From the NCBI GenBank assembly GCA_937892105.1, contig CALAUZ010000259.1, positions 1 through 5,083 of the forward strand: a stretch of 5,083 bases of DNA, given 5' to 3'. The stretch comes from an uncultured Fretibacterium sp. Its GTDB lineage: Bacteria; Synergistota; Synergistia; Synergistales; Aminobacteriaceae. The position numbers and the translations under genes were made by a program. Within the stretch, counting starts at the first letter, position 1, and every line of letters begins with the position of its first letter. The notes below the pieces were generated by a model. The model made no database searches. It was not told the origin of the DNA and worked only from the letters and a program-made list of their open reading frames with translations. Shown here one piece after another: positions 1 to 4,507 of this stretch.

Positions 1-44
1 CACCGAGATCTACACTCTTTCCCTACACGACGCTCTTCCGATCT
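1..44 (+). other. Illumina TruSeq universal adapter (contaminant, not genomic)
   Basis: These 44 bases match without mismatch the 3' portion of the TruSeq universal (P5-side) adapter, ending in the characteristic GCTCTTCCGATCT. The match is exact and ends abruptly at position 45, where ordinary coding sequence of the minus-strand membrane protein begins. This is library sequence left at a contig end. Read on the minus strand it adds an artificial tail (RSEERRVGKECRSR) to the gene that runs off this end. That peptide is familiar as an adapter-derived artefact in translated databases. Confidence 0.98.
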
Positions 45-470
45 GTCCATCCTCAAGGAGCTGGAATTACTGGTTAATTTCACTTCTGACTTGTTGTTCT
101 GACAGCCGACAGACGCACAGCCACCCGCAATAGCATATGCAGTCAGCCCAACATATGCGTCTTTATATATTCCTCCTAAAACCATCACAGCAAGAAGGCA
201 CATACAGGAACTTATACCAAGCAGCCAATAGGAAGCCTTTTTACGCGGTAATGCCAAACTGCCGCCTATCATAGCGAGCAATGCTGCTAATACAACAAGA
301 GTACCTGCACCACCTAATGATGCTCCTTCACGAGCAATTTTCGCACCATCGTACCCCCCAACACGACTCCCTAAACCTGTGCCAATTGCCCCTATTCCTG
401 TCGCACAACCACCCTGTAAAAATGAAATGAGACCTGCAAATAGTGAAATAACAAATGCAGCAATATTCAT
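1..470 (-). CDS. Small glycine-rich four-helix membrane protein, DUF4064-like, 3' end missing
   Basis: An open frame starts at ATG 470-468 and stays open to the window edge, but only the 142 codons down to position 45 are genomic; the rest is adapter. The protein begins MNIAAFVISLFAGLISFL and has hydrophobic segments at about residues 4-32, 52-74, 81-102 and 105-120. They are rich in Gly and Ala, with a basic loop (PRKKAS) at about 75-80 and a polar Asn/Ser tail. This spacing resembles the small DUF4064 membrane proteins; that assignment is by pattern only. Cys22 is not in a good lipobox. The start is supported by a strong AGGAGGAG seven bases upstream. It lies 21 bp after the 162-residue gene and is probably the last or near-last gene of the operon. 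The true stop is not in the window. Confidence 0.75.
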   Translation of the reverse strand, partial: MNIAAFVISLFAGLISFLQGGCATGIGAIGTGLGSRVGGYDGAKIAREGASLGGAGTLVVLAALLAMIGGSLALPRKKASYWLLGISSCMCLLAVMVLGGIYKDAYVGLTAYAIAGGCASVGCQNNKSEVKLTSNSSSLRMDRSEERRVGKECRSR

Positions 471-475
471 AAATA

Positions 476-483
476 CTCCTCCT
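476..483 (-). promoter_or_regulatory. Strong ribosome binding site for the membrane protein
   Basis: On the minus strand this reads AGGAGGAG, five bases from the spacer end and correctly spaced from ATG 470-468. It fixes the start of a gene that is truncated at its other end, and implies independent high initiation rather than mere coupling to the upstream gene. Confidence 0.85.
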
Positions 484-491
484 ACATAGTT

Positions 492-980
492 TCACTGAAC
501 AGCCAGATGATTTATTATTGAGTTTATCCCAATGAGATGAAGTGTTTTCTTCACGGCTACTTCCTGAATTATTCCGATCAATTCGTTGATGAGATAATAT
601 GTAGCGCGTTTTGTCATCCACGGTTTTGAATAGAGTTTAGATAGTTCCGGCTTCTTGCTGAACATGTCGATAACGTTAATGCTTAAGTCTTTTGCTTTTG
701 CGGCCATGTACTTTGCGAAGTCAGAAACATTGTCCCATGAAGGCAATGAACATTCCGAGAAAAATAATACGCTACGAGTCCCAATCTCGCTGAAAAATTT
801 TGCTGTACTCTTTTTCATGTCGCTTAATGTGAGCTGTGTTACGTTCCCGAAAAGTTTTGAGACTGACTCGCCAGCTGATTTTATCGGGTCTGTTATGGCT
901 TTCTTTGCGTAGACTGTGAGAATCTTTTTGCCATTGCCCGCCACTATTCCACGCGCTATAGTCGTCGCAGCAGTTGCCAT
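492..980 (-). CDS. Hypothetical 162-residue basic, helical protein
   Basis: The frame is complete, from ATG at 980-978 to TGA at 494-492. The protein begins MATAATTIARGIVAGNGKK, is rich in Lys, Ser and Ile, and looks mostly alpha-helical. It has no clear signal peptide or membrane segment, although residues 67-76 (around RSVLFFSECS) and the C-terminus (YYLINELIGIIQEV, ending NSIINHLAVQ) are hydrophobic or amphipathic. I do not recognise the family. The start is supported by AGGA at 986-989, five bases upstream. It overlaps the end of the preceding exported-protein gene by 25 bp in another frame, so the two are likely translationally coupled. A fusion of the two through a missed frameshift is less likely given the ribosome binding site. 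It precedes the membrane protein by 21 bp. Confidence 0.75.
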   Translation of the reverse strand: MATAATTIARGIVAGNGKKILTVYAKKAITDPIKSAGESVSKLFGNVTQLTLSDMKKSTAKFFSEIGTRSVLFFSECSLPSWDNVSDFAKYMAAKAKDLSINVIDMFSKKPELSKLYSKPWMTKRATYYLINELIGIIQEVAVKKTLHLIGINSIINHLAVQ

Positions 981-1429
981 CGGTATCCTGAAATATCATT
1001 GTAAAGCATGAACATCAATAAGTCTCTTCGCCGTGATATATCTGGATAACTGAGAATGAATCTCTGCATATCATACGCAAACTTGGACAGAATGATAATT
1101 TGCCCGTCCGTTTCATCAATCAGCCTCACACCATCGCGCCCTGTGTTTAGCAGTAACGTTAATCTGTTGGGATAATCGCATATCGCCTTGAGCGTGTCAT
1201 AATCGACCTGTGAAATTTCGCTAAGGAACTTGCTGTAAAATTTGGGATTTTCCGTTTTGAGTTCGTGAAGAAAATTTGCGGGCATTTTAGGCGAGTCTGG
1301 AATTTTTCTCGCGTAGTAATTTGCCTTCCTCCCGGTGAATGTTAGTTGCGAATCTTTGAGGCTTGCTAACTTTCCCTCGCTGTAATATTTCGCTTTGTGG
1401 CAATATTCCGTAACGCTCTGAAATCGCAA
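956..1429 (-). CDS. C-terminal part of an exported hypothetical protein (frame-shifted)
   Basis: This is an open frame of about 157 codons ending in TAG at 958-956. The only start candidate at its upstream end is TTG 1429-1427, with no ribosome binding site, and the protein reads on naturally from the signal-peptide frame next to it. I therefore take it as the C-terminal two thirds of one gene whose N-terminus is at 1623-1400. It contains tyrosine- and lysine-rich stretches (EYCHKAKYYSEGK near its start), then a mixed region with TLLLNTGRDGVRLIDETDGQ near residues 90-110, and a basic C-terminus. I recognise no family. Removing one base around 1400-1430, for example in AAA 1421-1423 or CC at 1410-1411 on the plus strand, joins the frames. 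Confidence 0.65.
   Translation of the reverse strand: MRFQSVTEYCHKAKYYSEGKLASLKDSQLTFTGRKANYYARKIPDSPKMPANFLHELKTENPKFYSKFLSEISQVDYDTLKAICDYPNRLTLLLNTGRDGVRLIDETDGQIIILSKFAYDMQRFILSYPDISRRRDLLMFMLYNDISGYRWQLLRRL
986..989 (-). promoter_or_regulatory. Ribosome binding site inside the upstream gene
   Basis: AGGA on the minus strand sits five bases before ATG 980-978 and within the last codons of the exported-protein gene. It supports reading the 25-bp overlap as genuine overlapping genes rather than another frame break. Confidence 0.55.
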
Positions 1430-1595
1430 TAACCCAGCCGGAATAATCCGCGTAAAGTTTATTGATCACTTTTCTGTATTTCGGAAATCTCTCAAGCAAA
1501 GACTCATACTCAGAATCATTTGCAGGCTGTAAACGTTTGCTCCCTCTGTACGTGTAAGATAATGCCGGACTCGCAAAAAGCAGAAGCAATATCAC
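1287..1595 (-). CDS. N-terminal part of the exported hypothetical protein, with signal peptide
   Basis: The frame contains a clear signal-peptide core and cleavage region, ILLLLFASPALSYTYRG, followed by KRLQPANDSEYESLLERF, which looks like the start of a mature secreted domain. GTG 1595-1593 can be called as a start, but it has no ribosome binding site and leaves no positive n-region. A better start is ATG 1623-1621, which overlaps the previous stop as ATGA. Dropping one base from the GGGG at 1611-1614 turns the N-terminus into MNTPCKFLCVILLLLF, a textbook signal peptide. Reading past about 1425 in this frame gives low-quality sequence, and the genuine continuation is the 956-1429 frame. The whole gene would be about 222 codons (1623-956). 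Export across the inner membrane is predicted; function is unknown. Confidence 0.6.
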   Translation of the reverse strand: MILLLLFASPALSYTYRGSKRLQPANDSEYESLLERFPKYRKVINKLYADYSGWVIAISERYGILPQSEILQRGKVSKPQRFATNIHREEGKLLREKNSRLA

Positions 1596-1619
1596 GCACA
1601 GAAATTTGCAGGGGCGTAT

Positions 1620-1895
1620 TCATTCCGCAAAACTTTGCACGAACTTGCGCATACATTCAGCCAGATCATTATAGCTTTCAACATGGCCGTATGATTCCTG
1701 ACTGCCTGAAAAATTCTTGATAGCATCGGCAATACGTCCGGGAAGGTCTTTTGCTTTGCCCTGATTTGCGTTCGAAGGTCTGAGAGAATCTGCTCTCACT
1801 GTAGAGGATTCAATGATTGCATTTGCGCTTAATGATGAAGTATCTGACATATCCGCCTGAAACAGTGCACCTTCATCGTTAATTTCAAGCGTATT
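1620..1895 (-). CDS. C-terminal part of the long helical protein (frame-shifted)
   Basis: The frame runs from about 1895 to TGA 1622-1620. An ATG at 1850-1848 allows a 76-residue call, but sequence upstream of it (NTLEINDEGALFQAD) is equally protein-like and continues the preceding frame after GDGEKFADNFASP-type sequence. I take it as the C-terminal 90 or so residues of the 2984-1620 gene. It has a Ser/Ala/Asn-rich linker (SSLSANAIIESSTVRADS), then a helical end with ADAIKNFSG and LAECMRKFVQSFAE. The stop TGA overlaps the ATG of the exported-protein gene by four bases, a usual operon junction. Adding one base to GGG at 1896-1898 restores the frame. Confidence 0.65.
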   Translation of the reverse strand, partial: NTLEINDEGALFQADMSDTSSLSANAIIESSTVRADSLRPSNANQGKAKDLPGRIADAIKNFSGSQESYGHVESYNDLAECMRKFVQSFAE

Positions 1896-2701
1896 GGGCT
1901 CGCAAAATTGTCCGCAAATTTCTCACCGTCAATGAAGCCTGCTCTGCCCCCTGAAAGCATGAAGACATTTTGCCCGCGCCATGATTCATTTTCGCTGCCA
2001 GTGCATTCGAAATCCTCAATAGCTCCTGTCTTCATGAAGTCGCCGAAATTCTCATCAAGTACACGTAAGATTTCTCTTCCCTGCTTCAAGTTAGGATTTT
2101 CTTCTTCTCTGTCCATTGAAATAGTCTGTTCTGTGCTCATATTATTCCTGCCGAAAATTTTGCCGAGTACATTTTTCACGGCTGGTGTATCTTTTACGTC
2201 CGATGATTTGAGGCTGTTAATTAGCATGTCATGCTGAAGAGATTTTGCAGGACTCACATTTTCTGGCGTAATGATACTGAAAACTTCTACCTTCCTTGTG
2301 CGCCACTTTTCAAGCGTTAGTTTCTTCTTGTCGGCTCTGAACATGAAGCCTTCTTTTGTAGCTGTGGGATTAATATTGCCGAAAAGTTTCATGAGGGTCT
2401 GTGTTATTCCGTCCTTGTCGATAAGTACTTCAGGAAGTGAACGCATTGACGCTGAAATGTCGAATGATACGAGTGATTTCACAGTCATGAAATTTTTTGT
2501 CTTCTCGTAACTTTCAAGCCTCGCTATGATTCCTTCCATGATATTTTTTTCTGGCTCATTCGGCTTTGATTCTTCCTGTTTTGAAGCGGCAATTTGTTTC
2601 TGTGTGTCATGAGATATAACGAGCGATTGAGATTCATATTCATTACCACGGGCAAGAAGGAAGATTGCCTGAAGGGTTGAAGCGTATTGATAACGAACAG
2701 C
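1829..2701 (-). CDS. Central part of the long helical protein (frame-shifted)
   Basis: This is the longest uninterrupted piece of the 2984-1620 gene. ATG 2539-2537 allows a 236-residue call, but the frame is open and protein-like up to 2701 (AVRYQYASTLQAIFLLARGN, then a Gln/Glu/Lys/Pro-rich stretch). There is no ribosome binding site before 2539, so that start is probably not real. Recognisable stretches are TVKSLVSFDISASMRSLPEV, a Lys-rich region around KKKLTLEKWRTRKVEVF, an acidic low-complexity part around SMDREEENPN, and a glycine-containing LSGGRAGFIDGEK. I recognise no catalytic motif. The terminal 20 or so residues before the stop at 1829 are a shifted-frame artefact; the real continuation is the 1620-1895 frame. 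As partner of the GTPase it may be an effector or scaffold, by context only. Confidence 0.65.
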   Translation of the reverse strand, partial: AVRYQYASTLQAIFLLARGNEYESQSLVISHDTQKQIAASKQEESKPNEPEKNIMEGIIARLESYEKTKNFMTVKSLVSFDISASMRSLPEVLIDKDGITQTLMKLFGNINPTATKEGFMFRADKKKLTLEKWRTRKVEVFSIITPENVSPAKSLQHDMLINSLKSSDVKDTPAVKNVLGKIFGRNNMSTEQTISMDREEENPNLKQGREILRVLDENFGDFMKTGAIEDFECTGSENESWRGQNVFMLSGGRAGFIDGEKFADNFASPIRLKLTMKVHCFRRICQILHH

Positions 2702-2984
2702 CGTTGTTGCGCAAAGTCTGCGTGAGTTCCTGAAATCCTTTCATGCCTGATGGATAAACACGGGCTGTAAATATCTCCGGCAGTACTCGTAATTTACGCT
2801 CAGCAATAATGCTCCGTATTTCCTGCTGTAATCTGCTCGCTTCTGATTGCATAGCTTGTTTTGCCTCAGCGTAATTATTGTTGCCTGCCATTGATGACAC
2901 TTCCGACATAATTTCCTGAAGTCTTGAGTTCGTGAGGTTCTGAAGTGATGACGTTACGGCCTGGGATATTACGTTTGCTTTCAC
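2643..2984 (-). CDS. N-terminal part of the long helical protein, coiled-coil-like
   Basis: The frame begins at GTG 2984-2982, 12 bp after the GTPase stop, with GGTGAGG at 2987-2993 as a closely spaced ribosome binding site. Residues 1-65 are strongly helical with heptad-like spacing (SSLQNLTNSRLQEIMSEV, then EASRLQQEIRSIIAERK). They are followed by a short mixed segment with FTARVYPSGMKGFQELTQTL. After about residue 94 this frame turns poor and stops at 2643, whereas the neighbouring frame continues well from 2701 (LRNN then AVRYQY). Removing one base of CC at 2701-2702 joins them. The full gene, 2984-1620, would encode about 455 residues. The family is unknown; a coiled-coil or helical partner of the adjacent GTPase is the likely role. 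Confidence 0.65.
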   Translation of the reverse strand: MKANVISQAVTSSLQNLTNSRLQEIMSEVSSMAGNNNYAEAKQAMQSEASRLQQEIRSIIAERKLRVLPEIFTARVYPSGMKGFQELTQTLRNNGCSLSIRFNPSGNLPSCPW

Positions 2985-2986
2985 GT

Positions 2987-2993
2987 CCTCACC
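2987..2993 (-). promoter_or_regulatory. Ribosome binding site deciding the GTG start
   Basis: GGTGAGG on the minus strand lies two bases before GTG 2984-2982 and between the GTPase stop and the helical-protein gene. The spacing is shorter than usual, so initiation is probably aided by coupling to termination of the GTPase gene. Confidence 0.4.
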
Positions 2994-2996
2994 GAG

Positions 2997-3524
2997 TTAC
3001 TGATAAATTTTTGCCAGTTCCTTTATGCTTTTTGCTGAACGTATATTCCTGATTTTACCTTCAAGCATTTTTTCATAGAGGAAATCAATTCGGGCTGTGA
3101 GTTTATCTTTGGCTTCAGGGGGGATTTTGCCGACCATGTGAGATGAAAGAAATTCGAGTCCATCATCAAACGGAAGATTATTTGCTTCTCGTATCCAATT
3201 TTCCGCGATACTTTGCCAGCGTACTGCCTGTTCATTTTGCCAATTCTGTACACCCTCAGCGGGTGAAGTCCTGCCCCAATGACGCAAAATATTATCGCCT
3301 CTGCTTTGTATTCTATCGCGCCATGTTTCGGGGGCTTCATAATTCAGACATCGTAATATTATCTCGAACTCTTCATCGGGAGTCATTTCTCCTTTTGACG
3401 AATCTGTGTTGAATAGCCTAACAGCCTCAAACAATTCTTCAACAGGTTCAACTACGTTAACAGGTTCAAAGACAACAGGGGGGGTATTTGCATCCGGCCA
3501 TTGACCCATCGCTGTCAGCAACAT
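2997..3524 (-). CDS. C-terminal part of the TRAFAC-type GTPase (frame-shifted)
   Basis: The frame is open from 3524 to TAA 2999-2997. Its nominal first residues (MLLTAMGQWPDANT) are an artefact of the overlap; real sequence in this frame begins at about VVFEPVNVVEPVEELFEAVR, just after the G7 run at 3478-3484. The remainder is a helical C-terminal region: an acidic segment (EMTPDEEFEIILR), a Trp-rich stretch (ETWRDRIQ, LRHWGR, NWQNEQAVRW, AENWIREANN), and a basic helical end (SAKSIKELAKIYQ). This probably packs on the G domain or mediates contact with the co-transcribed helical protein; the family of the region is not recognised. Dropping one G from the run gives the joined sequence KYPPVVFEPV, making one protein with the 3466-3837 frame. 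Confidence 0.7.
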   Translation of the reverse strand: MLLTAMGQWPDANTPPVVFEPVNVVEPVEELFEAVRLFNTDSSKGEMTPDEEFEIILRCLNYEAPETWRDRIQSRGDNILRHWGRTSPAEGVQNWQNEQAVRWQSIAENWIREANNLPFDDGLEFLSSHMVGKIPPEAKDKLTARIDFLYEKMLEGKIRNIRSAKSIKELAKIYQ

Positions 3525-3837
3525 CGGGAATCATATTGCCCTTCGTGAATATAAACCATATAGGTACATCGGCTCTTCCTTTAAGTTTTCCGCCCTGAGT
3601 CCTGCGTATTTCAGAAATAGCATCAGCAAAAACTTTGTTCACCGTGAGGGCTTCAGCTGGATTGTTGATGAGGTCATAACCTGATATAAAGAACAACGCC
3701 CCGTCCGCGTCTTGAAGATATTTGCGCACTGCTTCATCATCCCAGTAATTTCTGTTGGTTGTGAAGTCTCCGGGCAGGTCTACAAGCTCAATATCCATTC
3801 CGAGTTTGTCGACCGAAAAGCTGAAGTCAACACGCAC
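3466..3837 (-). CDS. G domain of a TRAFAC-type GTPase, N-terminus missing
   Basis: From the nominal GTG at 3837-3835, the frame shows strand MRVDFSFSVDKLGMDIELV running into a G3/Walker B motif DLPGD (residues 20-24). A helix and strand follow (KYLQDADGALFFISGYDL), then FIFTKGN at 95-101 in the G4 position. The order and spacing match P-loop GTPases of the TRAFAC class, perhaps the DO-GTPase group found in bacterial conflict operons; that subgroup is a guess. The P-loop (GxxxxGKS/T) and most of switch I are absent. The frame stays open upstream to about 3920 without a start or P-loop, and a junction is suspected near 3838-3860. The G4 motif has Asn where Asp is usual. The last residues (CKYPPCCL) follow the G7 frame break; the real continuation is the 2997-3524 frame. 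It is the first visible gene of the operon. Confidence 0.7.
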   Translation of the reverse strand: MRVDFSFSVDKLGMDIELVDLPGDFTTNRNYWDDEAVRKYLQDADGALFFISGYDLINNPAEALTVNKVFADAISEIRRTQGGKLKGRADVPIWFIFTKGNMIPDVADSDGSMAGCKYPPCCL

Positions 3838-4086
3838 ATCAGTACCAAGTACAATTTTCCTCTCTATGAAAAGCTGTTTGATTATCTCCGTGATAATGAA
3901 TTTCTCGCTCTCAGACAGCAGAGTGAACTACTTGATATTCCTCCTGATACATATGTTAGTATTAATAATATTAGTCTCTATGAACTGCTCACTCTTAACG
4001 CTCAGAATATCAATTTTATATATTCTTATCTAATATTCGATGACGGCTCATCTTCCGATGTTAGAGTCTGTTATCCGATGAAATAA
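3838..4086 (+). CDS. 5'-truncated hypothetical protein
   Basis: In this plus-strand frame the sequence from 3841 reads STKYNFPLYEKLFDYLRDN and continues through LALRQQSELLDIPPDTYVS, YELLTLNAQNINFIYSYL and FDDGSSSDVRVCYPMK to TAA 4084-4086. It is protein-like and more AT-rich than the flanking genes. No ATG, GTG or TTG with a ribosome binding site begins it. The codon at 3838-3840 is ATC; with ATG there it would start MSTKYNFPLY, which suggests that the natural start has been lost at or next to this position. The minus strand of 3841-3910 is also open, so which strand is coding near 3850 is uncertain. Family not recognised. The last few codons overlap the open frame of the GNAT remnant in another frame, so one broken gene covering both is possible. 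Confidence 0.45.
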   Translation: MSTKYNFPLYEKLFDYLRDNEFLALRQQSELLDIPPDTYVSINNISLYELLTLNAQNINFIYSYLIFDDGSSSDVRVCYPMK

Positions 4087-4430
4087 TCACGCCTCTATAT
4101 TCTCGTGCATATCTCAATGATACAATCACATATCACTTCCCCTATAGGGAGTTGATTGTATTTATGTCGGTTGCTACTTTCTTTGCCTGTAAGGTGCTTT
4201 TAGATGTCTCAGATAGGGTAAATTTTGAGGGGTTATCCGGCAATGACTTGCTTGAAATTGCGCTTGATAAAGTGTACAGCATTAAGGACATGGCCGGGGG
4301 CATGATAACTTTTCTTGAGGCAGAGAACAATGAAAAGCTCATAAACTTTTACTAGAGCAACGGCTTTCACCTCATCAGCAGTCCTAACACACCAAGAGAA
4401 GAACTCATACAATTTTACAGAATGCTTTAA
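4065..4430 (+). pseudogene. C-terminal part of a GNAT-family acetyltransferase with an in-frame amber stop
   Basis: The plus-strand frame is open from 4065 to TAA 4428-4430 except for TAG at 4353-4355. The diagnostic part is LSGNDLLEIALDKVY, then AGGMITFLEAENNEKLINFY, TAG, and SNGFHLISSPNTPREELIQF. GNAT enzymes typically end with a helix, a Gly-Gly strand, E-x-x-N-xx-LIxFYxxNGF and a final L-I-Q strand; here the stop falls at the residue between FY and NGF, often Glu or Lys. GNATs move an acyl group from acyl-CoA to an amine and some act as toxins. The acyl-CoA binding pyrophosphate loop (Q/RxxGxG/A) is not visible. The piece before the stop can be called as a 63-67 residue CDS from ATG 4164 or TTG 4152 up to 4355. 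I read the whole as a remnant, unless TAG is recoded or a sequence error. Confidence 0.6.
4120..4161. repeat. Inverted repeat with 9-bp arms enclosing a 10-bp palindrome
   Basis: ATACAATCA at 4120-4128 is the exact reverse complement of TGATTGTAT at 4153-4161, with 24 bp between. Inside lies the perfect palindrome CCCTATAGGG at 4140-4149, which is not concentric with the outer arms. It sits immediately before ATG 4164. It could be an operator or a hairpin that acts on initiation there, but it also lies within the open GNAT-like frame, so it may be coincidental. Confidence 0.4.
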
Positions 4431-4437
4431 TCCCCGC

Positions 4438-4466
4438 TTGCATTAAACCCCCCTTCACCGTTTATT
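4438..4466 (+). promoter_or_regulatory. Weak candidate sigma70-type promoter for the DUF362 gene
   Basis: TTGCAT at 4438-4443 and TTTATT at 4461-4466 are spaced by 17 bp and lie about 40 bp before the DUF362 start. Both boxes match the consensus poorly and the spacer carries a C6 run, so this is a candidate only. Confidence 0.2.
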
Positions 4467-4490
4467 TTCTGCCCCATATCCCAAACTTAC

Positions 4491-4496
4491 AGGAGG
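4491..4496 (+). promoter_or_regulatory. Ribosome binding site of the DUF362 gene
   Basis: A perfect AGGAGG lies 11 bases before ATG 4508-4510 and fixes this start, from which a signal peptide follows directly. Confidence 0.8.
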
Positions 4497-4507
4497 CAGA
4501 ATCCACA

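Noticed and set aside
328..621. Minus-strand open frame of 97 codons
   Set aside because: It crosses the well-supported end of the 162-residue gene and the ribosome binding site and start of the membrane protein. It is rich in Cys, Ser and Arg, as expected of an out-of-frame shadow.
655..912. Plus-strand open frame with hydrophobic stretches
   Set aside because: It is antisense to the 162-residue gene and has no ribosome binding site; the hydrophobic content comes from reading Lys/Glu-rich codons backwards.
1908..2510. Two plus-strand open frames (1908-2237 and 2271-2510) opposite the helical protein
   Set aside because: They are antisense to a long protein-like frame, have no ribosome binding site, and are Ser/Phe/Pro-rich in the way antisense shadows are.
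3755..4033. Plus-strand open frame of 92 codons with a hydrophobic end
   Set aside because: Its left part is antisense to the GTPase G domain and its right part is a shifted reading of the 3838-4086 frame, so it is a shadow of both.
4140..4151. Resemblance of CTATAGGGAG to the end of a T7 phage promoter
   Set aside because: Only about ten bases match and the upstream recognition part is absent; the similarity comes from the local palindrome.
4142..4342. Minus-strand open frame of 66 codons
   Set aside because: It is antisense to the GNAT-like segment, whose motifs are recognisable on the plus strand.
4421..4447. Possible terminator hairpin after the GNAT remnant (AATGC/GCATT and TTTAAT/ATTAAA)
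   Set aside because: The arms are 5-6 bp and mutually overlapping, the stem is AT-rich, and no T-run follows.
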